A DNA stretch of 64,000 nt from contig JAEZKF010000044.1 of NCBI GenBank assembly GCA_023415575.1, forward strand, positions 1-64,000. Reading direction: 5' to 3'. A model generated the notes under the pieces. That model ran no database searches. It was not told the origin of the DNA and was given only the letters and a program-made list of their open reading frames with translations. Position 1 is the first letter of the stretch. Each line of letters begins with the position of its first letter. A program made the position numbers and the translations under genes. Source of the stretch: Bacillota bacterium. GTDB lineage: Bacteria; Bacillota; Clostridia; Oscillospirales; Ruminococcaceae. Positions 25,250 through 33,614 of the stretch are shown here, piece by piece.

Positions 25250-25849
25250 ATGGATTTACGAGAGCTTGAAAATAAGATAGAGGCGGTCCTGTTTGCAAGC
25301 GGTGACCCCGTAGAGCAGGACAAGCTGTGCGATGAACTCGGCATCCACCTAAAGGACTTGGAACGCCTGATAACATCGCTCAACGACCGGCTGGAGAACA
25401 CGGCCCTTGTCGTTTTGCATCTTGGCACGACCTATCAGCTAACAACCCGCCCGCAGTACGGCGGCATTATCAAGGCAGTCCTTGCGGCAAACCGCAACAC
25501 CCAGCTTTCTCCCGCTGCAATGGAGGTGCTTGCCATTGTCGCCTATAACCAGCCGGTGACAAAGAGCTTCATCGAACAGGTGCGCGGGGTGGACAGCTCC
25601 GGCGTTATCGCAAACCTTGTGAGCAAATCCCTGCTGGAAGAAGCGGGCAGGCTTGAGTTGCCCGGTCGCCCCATCGCCTACCGGACTACCGCGCATTTCC
25701 TGCGCTGCTTTGGTCTTGAGTCACTCAGCGCCCTGCCGCCCATTGACGATGAAGAGCAGATGGCAGGTGACACAGAAGGCCTGCAGGAAGACGATACACC
25801 AGATGATGAACTGCAAATCGAGCTCGAAGGCGTTACCGCCAACCGATAG
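25250..25849 (+). CDS. scpB: Segregation and condensation protein B
   Basis: A 199-residue double winged-helix partner of ScpA. It begins MDLRELENKIEAVLFASGDP, contains LSPAAMEVLAIVAYNQPVTK and RPIAYRTTAHFLRCFGL, and ends with an acidic tail. AAAGGA precedes the ATG. It is in the same unit as scpA. Confidence 0.94.
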   Translation: MDLRELENKIEAVLFASGDPVEQDKLCDELGIHLKDLERLITSLNDRLENTALVVLHLGTTYQLTTRPQYGGIIKAVLAANRNTQLSPAAMEVLAIVAYNQPVTKSFIEQVRGVDSSGVIANLVSKSLLEEAGRLELPGRPIAYRTTAHFLRCFGLESLSALPPIDDEEQMAGDTEGLQEDDTPDDELQIELEGVTANR

Positions 25850-25883
25850 AATAGGTGCCAATAAGGGGGCGTGAGGAACAGAG

Positions 25884-26519
25884 ATGGCGGGATGGATTAT
25901 CCTCGGCGTAGCGGTCGTGCTTATCCTGTTGCTCATCGCGCCGATACGCGTGAAACTCAAATATGATAAAGAGTTGTTTACCCAGGTTCGTTACATGTTT
26001 ATTCGTTATCAAATAGCACCGAAAAAAGAGAAGAAGGCGAAATCCAAGAAAAAGAAAAAGCAGCAGGCGAAGAAGGATAAAGGACAATCGGAGCTGCTTG
26101 ATCAAAAGAGCCTGGCCGGAATCGTCACTTGGGTAAAAACTGCGTCCGATTCGTTGTCCGAGCCGGTCAAGCGCATTCTTTCAAAGGGCAAGATTACCCG
26201 ACTGTGCTTTTATATGGATGTGGTGGGCGACAACCCCGCCGACGCCGCCTTTGAGGCGGGCAGGCTCAACGCCTATGTCTACAGCCTGTACGCCCCGGTT
26301 TATGAATCGTTTAAAAAGGTGTGCGAACCGGATATCCTGATACTGCCCAATTACTACGCAGAAGAGCCCGACATCTTCTTTGAGGCCCATTTGCATGTAT
26401 CACTGGGCTCTGCCATAGCTGCACTGGTGCAGTTTGGCATACGCCTGCTTACCCGTCTTTATGAGCAGAAAAAGGACGCCGAACCCGAGAAAGCGCAAGC
26501 AAATCCGGTAAAGTCGTAG
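25884..26519 (+). CDS. DUF2953 domain protein
   Basis: A 211-residue protein with one N-terminal membrane helix (WIILGVAVVLILLLIAPI), a very basic stretch of Lys (about residues 50-75) and a DUF2953-like C-terminal part containing FYMDVVGDNPADAAFEAGRLNAY. It is usually located just upstream of gerW/ytfJ in sporulating Firmicutes, as here. The function is unknown and it may have a role in the spore envelope or membrane. Confidence 0.78.
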   Translation: MAGWIILGVAVVLILLLIAPIRVKLKYDKELFTQVRYMFIRYQIAPKKEKKAKSKKKKKQQAKKDKGQSELLDQKSLAGIVTWVKTASDSLSEPVKRILSKGKITRLCFYMDVVGDNPADAAFEAGRLNAYVYSLYAPVYESFKKVCEPDILILPNYYAEEPDIFFEAHLHVSLGSAIAALVQFGIRLLTRLYEQKKDAEPEKAQANPVKS

Positions 26520-26649
26520 AATCCGGCTTCTCTATGGCAGATTATTAAGTCAAGAAAGGCCGTTTGAACCATACCAGTCTTGTCGCGGGTTTACAACGAA
26601 ATCACAATCATATGCCGCGCGTTGCGGTAGGAATGGAGTTGGCATAACA

Positions 26650-27075
26650 ATGAGTGATCATCCGATTAATGGGCTTTTGAATACCACCATTCAAAAAGTA
26701 AAAGACATGGTGGACGGCAACACCATCATCGGCGACCCCATTACAACACCCGAGGGGACAGTCATCATCCCCGTTTCCAAGGTGCATTTGGGCTTTGCCT
26801 CGGGCGGGTCGGATTTCGGCAGCAAAAACCCCGCTAAGGACCGCTTCGGCGGCGGTGCGGGCGCAGGGCTTACGGTAAGCCCCGTTGCGTTTTTGGTGCT
26901 TTCCGGGGGCAACGTGCGCTTAATTCAGCTTGCCGATAAGAACAACACCGCAACCCGTGCCATCAACCTCGTGCCTGAGGTGCTTGATAAGATTACAGAG
27001 CTAGCCGGCCTCATCAGCTCAAAGAAGGAAGCCGACAACTCCGCCGAGAACACAAAACAGCAGGAAGCAAAATAA
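26650..27075 (+). CDS. gerW: GerW family sporulation protein (YtfJ)
   Basis: A 141-residue protein of the GerW family, needed for full spore germination in B. subtilis. Its hallmarks are IGDPITTPEGTVIIPVSKV, the glycine-rich GGAGAGLTVSPVAFLVL and the acidic or polar tail. It follows the DUF2953 gene after 130 bases. Its presence points to a spore-forming ancestry, although relatives that do not sporulate also retain it. Confidence 0.9.
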   Translation: MSDHPINGLLNTTIQKVKDMVDGNTIIGDPITTPEGTVIIPVSKVHLGFASGGSDFGSKNPAKDRFGGGAGAGLTVSPVAFLVLSGGNVRLIQLADKNNTATRAINLVPEVLDKITELAGLISSKKEADNSAENTKQQEAK

Positions 27076-27199
27076 GAAGCGACTATCCCGGCCTTGCGAT
27101 TATCTAATGTGCGCCTGCTAGCCCTGCGCATGAACAGGCCGCAGTACGCATATACTCCTACTGTTATTGCTCTACGGTAGGAAAGGCTGGGAAATAGAT

Positions 27200-28318
27200 A
27201 TGCTAAAGCAGGCGGCAGCTGCCCTGCTGGCGGCGATGATGGTCACTGCGACCCAGACCACGCCGCTTGATGTGCCTGAAATCTCCGCAAAATCGGCGGT
27301 GGTTATTGAGGCCGAGACGCGGCGTGTCCTCTATGAAACCAACGCATACGAGCGCATGCCCATGGCAAGCACCACAAAGATTATGTCGGCGTTGTTAGCG
27401 CTTGAGCATCCCGCCCTTGATAAGGAGTTTGAGGTGGATGCCGAGGCCATTCACGTCGAGGGCTCGTCAATGGGGTTGCGCGAGGGCGACACGGTTACCA
27501 TGTATGCACTTGCGTGCGGGATGCTGCTTGCATCGGGCAACGATGCCGCAAATGCAGTTGCAGTAGCCATGTGCGGAAGCATCTCCGGCTTTGTGCTTCG
27601 CATGAATGAGCGCGCTGCACAGCTTGGCCTAAAGGATACCCACTTTGCAAATCCCTCCGGATTGGATGCTGAAGGGCACTATTCCACCGCCTACGATTTG
27701 GCCTGTCTTGCAGCCTTTGCGCTGGAGAATGAGAGGTTTTCTTCCATATGCAGCCAAAGCTCCATGCGGGTGCGCTTTGGCAACCCGCCCTATGAGCGGT
27801 GGCTTACAAACCACAACCGCCTGCTCAAAACCTACGAGGATTGCATCGGCGTAAAGACCGGCTTTACCAGCAAGGCCCGCCGGTGTCTGGTTTCGGCGGC
27901 GGAGCGGGACGGTGTGCGTTTAATCTGTGTCACGCTCAACGACCCCGACGATTGGCGCGACCACGCGGCTCTATTCGATTACGGCTTTGATAAATACAAG
28001 AGCGTCAAACTTGATACCGACCTTGCCGGCGCAGAGGTGCCGGTTGCAGGCGGAGATACGACAAGGCTTGCGGTTACCACCGACCAGCAGGCCACGGCAG
28101 TGATGTCGGAGAATGAGCTAAAAAACCTCGAGCGCCGCATCCTTGCCCCGCCAATCCTGTTTGCACCGATCAAAAAGGGGCAGCAGGTCGGCAGCATCGA
28201 ATACATCTCAGACGGCGTTACGCTAAAAACCCTGCCGCTACTTGCGGCGCAGGATATTGCATATCAGGAAAAGCCAACCCTGTTAAGACGCTTCACCCGA
28301 CTGTTCGGGTCATCTTAA
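27200..28318 (+). CDS. dacF: D-alanyl-D-alanine carboxypeptidase (S11, DacF/DacB type)
   Basis: A 372-residue penicillin-binding protein that trims the last D-Ala from peptidoglycan stems. Catalytic motifs are MASTTK (about residues 55-60), SGN (about 112-114) and KTG (about 219-221). A signal peptide (LKQAAAALLAAMMVTATQT) opens the protein when started at 27200, where GGGAAATAGAT precedes the ATG; the longer 27167 start would spoil it. A C-terminal beta domain follows. The place next to gerW and rluB suggests the sporulation-linked DacB/DacF group. Confidence 0.9.
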   Translation: MLKQAAAALLAAMMVTATQTTPLDVPEISAKSAVVIEAETRRVLYETNAYERMPMASTTKIMSALLALEHPALDKEFEVDAEAIHVEGSSMGLREGDTVTMYALACGMLLASGNDAANAVAVAMCGSISGFVLRMNERAAQLGLKDTHFANPSGLDAEGHYSTAYDLACLAAFALENERFSSICSQSSMRVRFGNPPYERWLTNHNRLLKTYEDCIGVKTGFTSKARRCLVSAAERDGVRLICVTLNDPDDWRDHAALFDYGFDKYKSVKLDTDLAGAEVPVAGGDTTRLAVTTDQQATAVMSENELKNLERRILAPPILFAPIKKGQQVGSIEYISDGVTLKTLPLLAAQDIAYQEKPTLLRRFTRLFGSS

Positions 28319-28358
28319 CCCTAGGGAAGGCCAACGTTGAAAGGAACGATAAATAAAC

Positions 28359-29237
28359 ATGGCAGCACAAAACAGTGCAAGGATACAGAAGGTGATGTCC
28401 GATATGGGCGTTGCCTCGCGCAGAAAATCGGAGGAATACATCAGGCAGGGCAGGGTGCAGGTCAACGGCCGAAAGGCCGAAATCGGCATGAGCGTAAACC
28501 CCAAAAGGGATATCATCACGCTTGACGGCGAGCGCATCGGTGCGCCGGAGGGCGGCAAGAAATACTACCTTGCCATGTACAAGCCCCGGGGCTATGTCAC
28601 CACCATGAGCGATGAGCTTGGACGCAAAACGATTGTGGACCTGCTCACAGACCTCCCTGTCAGGGTCTATCCCGTAGGCAGACTCGATAAGCAGAGCGAG
28701 GGATTGCTCCTGCTCACAAACGACGGGGCATTTGCCAATATGCTCATGCACCCGAGTCATGAGATTACGAAGGTTTACCGCGTTACGGTCGAAGGCAACG
28801 CAAGCGAGGAGCAGCTAATACAGCTTGCTGAGGGCGTTGAAATAGACGGAAAGATGACCCTGCCCGCCCAGGCCAAAGTCATCACCATCGGCGAGGGGCG
28901 CACAGTCATTGAAATGGCTATCCGCGAGGGGCGCAACCGCCAAATCCGCAAGATGTGCGAGGCGGTCGGCCTTACGGTAAAGCGCCTGCGCCGGACTATG
29001 ATAGGCCCGGTGAAGCTGTCGATGCTAGGCCCCGGCGAGTACCGCGAGCTCACGCCCGCGGAGCTTTCCGCCCTACGCTCCATGGCATCAAAGACGATGC
29101 GCCGCGCAGCACAGGAAAAGGCCGAAGAAGCAGCTAAAGCCAAAAAAACCACAAAACAGGGCGGCCCCAAAGGGGCGGCACACCGCAAGGATGCAAATCC
29201 CCGCCGCAAGTCGGGCGATTATCGAAGCAGAGCATAA
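28359..29237 (+). CDS. rluB: Ribosomal large subunit pseudouridine synthase B-like (RsuA family)
   Basis: A 292-residue enzyme that converts a uridine in rRNA to pseudouridine. An S4 RNA-binding domain opens it (ARIQKVMSDMGVASRRKSEEY), and the catalytic Asp is in PVGRLDKQSEGLLLLTNDG (about residue 110). The end is an unusually long basic Lys/Arg/Ala tail of about 45 residues. Family members modify either 23S U2605 (RluB) or 16S U516 (RsuA), and the gene neighbourhood favours RluB. It follows the carboxypeptidase gene closely. Confidence 0.88.
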   Translation: MAAQNSARIQKVMSDMGVASRRKSEEYIRQGRVQVNGRKAEIGMSVNPKRDIITLDGERIGAPEGGKKYYLAMYKPRGYVTTMSDELGRKTIVDLLTDLPVRVYPVGRLDKQSEGLLLLTNDGAFANMLMHPSHEITKVYRVTVEGNASEEQLIQLAEGVEIDGKMTLPAQAKVITIGEGRTVIEMAIREGRNRQIRKMCEAVGLTVKRLRRTMIGPVKLSMLGPGEYRELTPAELSALRSMASKTMRRAAQEKAEEAAKAKKTTKQGGPKGAAHRKDANPRRKSGDYRSRA

Positions 29238-29245
29238 GGCAATCA

Positions 29246-29383
29246 CAGACAAGAAAATCCAATCATGCAAATAATTGATTTTCTAATCGCAAATCAATGC
29301 TTTGCACGGACGAAGTCCATATCTAACATAAGGTTATAACAACCGGCCTTGACAACGGCGTGAAGACGGCTTTGTTGTCAGGG
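29246..29383 (+). other. Intergenic hairpins after rluB
   Basis: Two hairpins lie here. AGAAAATC pairs with GATTTTCT around 29252-29285, without a good T-run. CCTTGACAAC (29347-29356) pairs with GTTGTCAGGG (29374-29383), ten pairs with one wobble. They may be an imperfect terminator and a leader hairpin for the next gene. Confidence 0.4.
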
Positions 29384-29430
29384 CTTTGTGTTGTACATAT
29401 ACAAAAATGACAGAAGAGAGGAGGATTCCA

Positions 29431-29817
29431 ATGGTTGAGTTTCTGCCTTGCCGAGACATAGATGAGGTCAAATCGCTATGCACTACCGCACAGGTGGAAT
29501 ACAGTCCCCTTATGCACGCCTACATCGCGGTTGAAAACGGCGAACAAGTGGGTTTCGGGTTATTTGAGCTAAGCGAGCCGTGCGTGAGCATATTGTACAT
29601 TCCAAACGACGATTATCTTGCCGACGTTCTGGTGCGCAGCGCCATGAATTATGCCCTGCTGATGGGAATAGAGGCGGTTAACTTTGCGCGCGCAAATAAT
29701 ATAGAACTTTTGCGCGGGCTAGATTTTGTAAGGGGCGACATTAATTCGGACGTACCAATCAATATCTTTATCCGTAATTGCAAAAATTGTTCAAATCCAC
29801 AAGGAAAGTCTTGTTGA
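29431..29817 (+). CDS. Hypothetical protein, GNAT-like
   Basis: A 128-residue protein beginning MVEFLPCRDIDEVKSLC. The order YIAVENGEQVGFGLFELSEP, then SILYIPNDDYLADVLVRSAMNYAL, follows the beta-strand and helix pattern of a small GNAT acetyltransferase, but the acetyl-CoA loop is not clear. GAGAGGAGG before the ATG at 29431 is strong, which rejects an upstream in-frame ATG. The function is unknown. Confidence 0.6.
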   Translation: MVEFLPCRDIDEVKSLCTTAQVEYSPLMHAYIAVENGEQVGFGLFELSEPCVSILYIPNDDYLADVLVRSAMNYALLMGIEAVNFARANNIELLRGLDFVRGDINSDVPINIFIRNCKNCSNPQGKSC

Positions 29818-29839
29818 AACAGAGAAAATGGTGTATACT
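29811..29839 (+). promoter_or_regulatory. Promoter of the carboxyltransferase operon
   Basis: TTGTTG (29811-29816) is 17 bases from TATACT (29834-29839). It overlaps the stop of the preceding gene. GTTGAC/GTCAAC lies further down the leader as an inverted repeat. Confidence 0.65.
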
Positions 29840-29940
29840 CTACTTGATTACGCAAAAATTACATCGTTAATTTTTTGTCGCAGTTGACGGTCATTACAGT
29901 CAACCGTCCTCATACTAGACACGGAAACGGAGGAAAAAAG

Positions 29941-31320
29941 ATGAGTCCTGCAAACAACTTGGAACGCTTTACGCAAAACCTCACTCAGATTGATCCTGCA
30001 TCCGCTGCAAGGGTGCGTCTTGCAAAGCTATTTGACGAGGGCACCTTTGTTGAAATAGATGCTTTTGCAATGGCTATGGGTGACGCGGGCGCTGTTGTAA
30101 CGGGCTATGGAATGATTGATGGCAGCACGGTGTTTGCCTTTGCTCAGGATAGCAGCTCAGCATCGGGTGCCGTGGACAAGGTACATGCGGACAAGATCAA
30201 AAAGGTCTATTCCCTTGCAACCAAGACGGGTGCTCCCGTAGTTGGAATCTATGATTCCAACGGTGCAAGCCTTGCAAACCCTGCCGACACAATGGCGGCA
30301 TACGGTGAGCTGCTTGCACTTTCCAACAACATCTCGGGCGTTGTACCTCAGGTGTCTGTCGTGGTTGGCCCCTGCGTGGGCAGTGCTGCACTGATTGCAC
30401 TGGGTGCCGACTTTGTTGTGATGAGCAAGAACGCGGAGATCTCTTTGGGCGTTCCCGCACAGGGGAATGCACAGACCGCCGCCGAGTCAGGCGTTGCTCA
30501 TATCGTGACCGAAACTGAAGATGAGGCGATTGCACAGGCTGCAAAGATTATCTCCTTGCTGCCCTCCAACAACCTGTCCGATGCTCCCGAATGGGATTAT
30601 GTCGAAGCAGCCGGCGCACAGGATGTCCTCACCAAAGCAGGCGAGAACCCCTGCGGCAGCGACATCGCTGAAGTAGTAAAAAGCATTGCAGACGATGGCA
30701 GTGTAGTAGAGCTGCAAAAAGACTTTGGAAAGGGCGCCTATGCGGCGCTTGCCACCATCGGCGGTCGCGCAGTGGGCGTTGCTGCCGCGCATGGCACACT
30801 CACTTCTGACGAATGTGCAAAGCTTGCACGACTTGTCAGCATCTGCGACGCATTCTCCGTTCCCGTGGTAACACTCGTTAACACCGATGGCTTTGATGCA
30901 TCTGCTGCCGGTGTGCGCGATGCCGCAAGACTTGCCCATGTTTTTGCCGAGGCGACCACCGCCAAGGTATCGTTGATTGCAGGCAAGGCATATGGCGGTG
31001 CTTATATCGCACTGGCAGGCAAGGGCGCAAACGCCGATATCGTATATGCATGGCCGGGCGCAGTCATCTCTCCGCTTAAGCCCGAAACAGCAGTCGCTTT
31101 CCTGTACAGCGACCGCATCACCGCCGACAAGACCCGCGAGACGGTTGAGGCCGAGTACAAGGAGAATGAGGCGAGTGCCTTTGCATACGCTGCCTGCGGA
31201 CAGGTCGATACGGTTATCAACCCCGCCGAGACCCGTGCAAAACTCATCTGCGCACTCGATATGCTCTCCGGCAAGCGCGTAAGCACCATGCCCAAGAAGC
31301 ACGGCAATATTCCGATGTAA
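29941..31320 (+). CDS. Acyl-CoA carboxyltransferase (12S/PccB-like subunit)
   Basis: A 459-residue crotonase-like protein with two carboxyltransferase domains, related to the 12S subunit of transcarboxylase and to PccB. Visible marks are FAFAQDSSSASGAVDKVHADKI, VVPQVSVVVGPCVGSAAL, SVPVVTLVNTDGF, KAYGGAYIALAGKG, YAWPGA and a C-terminal PKKHGNIPM. It is shorter than typical PccB (about 510 residues), and the usual SGGARIQEG oxyanion loop reads SNGASLANP here. ACGGAGG supports the 29941 start. With the biotin carrier and 5S-type subunit after it, transfer of carboxyl between an acyl-CoA and pyruvate/oxaloacetate is the best reading. No biotin carboxylase is nearby. Confidence 0.8.
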   Translation: MSPANNLERFTQNLTQIDPASAARVRLAKLFDEGTFVEIDAFAMAMGDAGAVVTGYGMIDGSTVFAFAQDSSSASGAVDKVHADKIKKVYSLATKTGAPVVGIYDSNGASLANPADTMAAYGELLALSNNISGVVPQVSVVVGPCVGSAALIALGADFVVMSKNAEISLGVPAQGNAQTAAESGVAHIVTETEDEAIAQAAKIISLLPSNNLSDAPEWDYVEAAGAQDVLTKAGENPCGSDIAEVVKSIADDGSVVELQKDFGKGAYAALATIGGRAVGVAAAHGTLTSDECAKLARLVSICDAFSVPVVTLVNTDGFDASAAGVRDAARLAHVFAEATTAKVSLIAGKAYGGAYIALAGKGANADIVYAWPGAVISPLKPETAVAFLYSDRITADKTRETVEAEYKENEASAFAYAACGQVDTVINPAETRAKLICALDMLSGKRVSTMPKKHGNIPM

Positions 31321-31440
31321 ATAAACCATAACCGTGCAAAGGACAAAGCACGGAAAGATAGAATATAATAACCGCGCAAACGGCCGTGCAGCGGTTGCCA
31401 CCGAACTCGTCACGGCAAATAAAGAAAGGATGAAACACAG

Positions 31441-31839
31441 ATGAAAAGGTTTAACATAACTGTTAACGGCAAGGCTTACGATGTTGTGGTAGACGAAGTA
31501 ACCGGTTCTGCACCTGCCCCCGTAGCGGCTCCCGCTCCTGCGGCGGCACCCGCTCCCGCACCTGCTGCAGCCCCTGCTGCTCCGGCTCCTGAAGCCGCAC
31601 CCGTTCCTTCTTCGACCGCAACCGGCTCCACCGTTATCAACGCACCCATGCCCGGAACCATTCTTGATGTAAGGGTTAAGCCCGGCGATACCGTCAAGTC
31701 CGGCGATGTCCTCGTTATCCTCGAGGCCATGAAGATGGAGAATGAAATCATGTCTCCTGTTGATGGCACCATCGCATCCGTTAACGTAACCAAGGGCCAG
31801 TCGGTTAACACCAACGACCTGATTGCGTCAATCTCGTAA
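31441..31839 (+). CDS. Biotin carboxyl carrier protein (1.3S-like)
   Basis: A 132-residue carrier. A short N-terminal domain (MKRFNITVNGKAYDVVVDEV) is joined by an Ala/Pro linker of about 35 residues to a biotinyl domain with the attachment site EAMKMENEI (Lys 98). It shuttles carboxyl groups between the two neighbouring subunits. The size and linker match the 1.3S subunit of transcarboxylase and the carriers of biotin-dependent decarboxylases. Confidence 0.93.
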   Translation: MKRFNITVNGKAYDVVVDEVTGSAPAPVAAPAPAAAPAPAPAAAPAAPAPEAAPVPSSTATGSTVINAPMPGTILDVRVKPGDTVKSGDVLVILEAMKMENEIMSPVDGTIASVNVTKGQSVNTNDLIASIS

Positions 31840-31892
31840 TAGACGGCAAATACGTTCTGCAAAACAATCGAGGAAAGAGGGGTGCCAATAAT

Positions 31893-33293
31893 ATGGCTCA
31901 AGTTAAGATAACAGAAACCGTCCTGCGTGATGCGCATCAGTCGCTGATTGCCACCCGCATGACACTCGCCGAGATGGAACCCATTCTGGCGGCTATGGAC
32001 GAGGTCGGCTACTATTCCGTTGAGGCTTGGGGCGGCGCAACCTTCGATGCCTGCCTGCGCTTTCTGAACGAAGACCCGTGGGAGAGACTGCGCGTTATCA
32101 GAAAGCTCATGCCCAATACAAAGATTCAGATGCTGTTCCGCGGCCAGAATATGCTCGGCTACCGCCACTATGCGGATGATGTAGTAGAATACTTTGTGCA
32201 GAAGTCGGTGGAAAACGGTATTGACATACTGCGTATCTTTGATGCGCTCAATGATATCCGCAATCTCGAAACCTCTATTAAGGCGGCTAAGAAGGTAGGC
32301 GCACACGTTCAGGGCGCCATCTCCTACACCACCAGCGAGGTTCACACCATCGATTACTTTGTAAACTATGCAAAGCAGCTTGAGGATACCGGCGTTGACT
32401 CCATCTGCATTAAGGATATGGCTGCGCTGATTACCCCCTATGCTGCCGAGCAGCTTGTCACAGCACTCAAAAAGAACGTTAAGGTTCCCATCCAGATGCA
32501 CACCCACTACACCTCGGGTCTTGCATCGATGGTTATGATTAAGTCGATTGAAGCGGGCGTAGACATCATCGACACCGCGATTTCGCCGCTTGCGCTGGGT
32601 ACCTCCCATGCACCCACCGAGTCGATGGTAGCGGCCCTTCAGGGCACGCCCTACGACACCGGTCTTGACCTTAAGAAGCTCGATGTTGTGCGCGCACACT
32701 TTGCGAAGCTGCGTGATAAATACCTTGCAAACGGCCTGCTCGACCCCAAGATGCTGGGCGTTGACGCAAACACCCTCGTCTATCAGGTGCCGGGCGGCAT
32801 GCTCTCCAACCTCAACTCTCAGCTCAAGCAGGCTGGCAAGAGCGACCTGTTTGAAGAGGTGCTTGCCGAGGTTCCGAAGGTTCGCCGCGATGCAGGTATG
32901 CCTCCGCTTGTTACCCCCACCTCGCAGATTGTGGGCACCCAGGCGGTGTTTAACATCCTAAACGGCGAGCGCTACAAGATGGTTACCAAGGAGTTCAAGG
33001 GTCTGGTGCGCGGTGAGTACGGAAGAACCCCGCTGCCCATCGACCCGGAGTTCCGCAAGAAGATTATCGGCGACGACAAGCCCATCGATTGCCGTCCCGC
33101 AGACCTGCTGGATGCAGAGCTGGATAAGCTGCGCGCGGAGATTCCGCCCGCACTGCTCGAGCAGGAGGAGGATGTGCTCAGCTACGCACAGTTCGGTCAG
33201 GTTGCGCTCAAGTTCTTTGAGCAGCGCGCAGCTAAGAAGTACGGTGTTGATGCAAAGTACGCGGACGCTCAGAACGCGGTACATCCCGTGTAA
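31893..33293 (+). CDS. Pyruvate/oxaloacetate carboxyltransferase subunit (5S/OadA-like)
   Basis: A 466-residue TIM-barrel carboxyltransferase that moves carboxyl between biotin and pyruvate or oxaloacetate. It begins TETVLRDAHQSLIATRM. The carbamylated metal-bridging lysine is in CIKDMAAL (K174), and metal ligands are in MHTHYTSG (H203, H205). It lacks the biotin domain that full-length OadA carries at the C-terminus; the separate carrier gene supplies it. That domain split equals the 5S subunit of transcarboxylase. A terminator follows, closing a three-gene operon. Confidence 0.9.
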   Translation: MAQVKITETVLRDAHQSLIATRMTLAEMEPILAAMDEVGYYSVEAWGGATFDACLRFLNEDPWERLRVIRKLMPNTKIQMLFRGQNMLGYRHYADDVVEYFVQKSVENGIDILRIFDALNDIRNLETSIKAAKKVGAHVQGAISYTTSEVHTIDYFVNYAKQLEDTGVDSICIKDMAALITPYAAEQLVTALKKNVKVPIQMHTHYTSGLASMVMIKSIEAGVDIIDTAISPLALGTSHAPTESMVAALQGTPYDTGLDLKKLDVVRAHFAKLRDKYLANGLLDPKMLGVDANTLVYQVPGGMLSNLNSQLKQAGKSDLFEEVLAEVPKVRRDAGMPPLVTPTSQIVGTQAVFNILNGERYKMVTKEFKGLVRGEYGRTPLPIDPEFRKKIIGDDKPIDCRPADLLDAELDKLRAEIPPALLEQEEDVLSYAQFGQVALKFFEQRAAKKYGVDAKYADAQNAVHPV

Positions 33294-33306
33294 GTTAGAT
33301 GCATTC

Positions 33307-33341
33307 AAAGAACAGGGCAGAAGATGCCCTGTTCTTTTTTG
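33307..33341 (+). terminator. Terminator of the carboxyltransferase operon
   Basis: AAAGAACAGGGCA pairs with TGCCCTGTTCTTT around a 4-base loop, followed by a T-run. Confidence 0.93.
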
Positions 33342-33360
33342 TGGCCGCAGATTGCCGAGC

Positions 33361-33399
33361 GCAGTCTGCGCCTGCAATCTGCGCTTACAATCTGCGCCT
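33361..33399 (+). repeat. Three tandem 13-base repeats
   Basis: GCAGTCTGCGCCT, GCAATCTGCGCTT and ACAATCTGCGCCT follow one another exactly. A reverse copy of the core (GCAGATTGC, 33347-33355) just before them allows a hairpin. Confidence 0.75.
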
Positions 33400-33416
33400 A
33401 AGCCTTTGTTTTTATG

Positions 33417-33446
33417 TTGACAATGTCCATGAAATGATAGTAAAAT
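33417..33446 (+). promoter_or_regulatory. Promoter of the yloC-remA-gmk unit
   Basis: A perfect TTGACA (33417-33422) is 18 bases from TAAAAT (33441-33446). It gives a leader of about 160 bases in which nothing else was recognised. Confidence 0.7.
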
Positions 33447-33614
33447 ATAGGGTAGTAGATTTGATACAGCCTATATCGGCATTCTTCAAAACATTTCAGG
33501 GGCAAAAAGGGGCAAGTGTCTTGCCTTTGTATAGGCCCCTTTGCCACATAATACGCCGGTTTTATGTCCGCTTCTTTGGGCATATAACCCTTAAAGAAAG
33601 GACAAGGCTTTAAC

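Noticed and set aside
30487..31413. Minus-strand frame of 308 codons
   Set aside because: It is opposite the carboxyltransferase gene. The cysteine-rich translation resembles no protein and there is no start signal.
31476..32699. Minus-strand frame of 407 codons
   Set aside because: It is opposite the biotin carrier and 5S subunit genes. The Ala/Gly run at its end is only the complement of the Ala/Pro linker.
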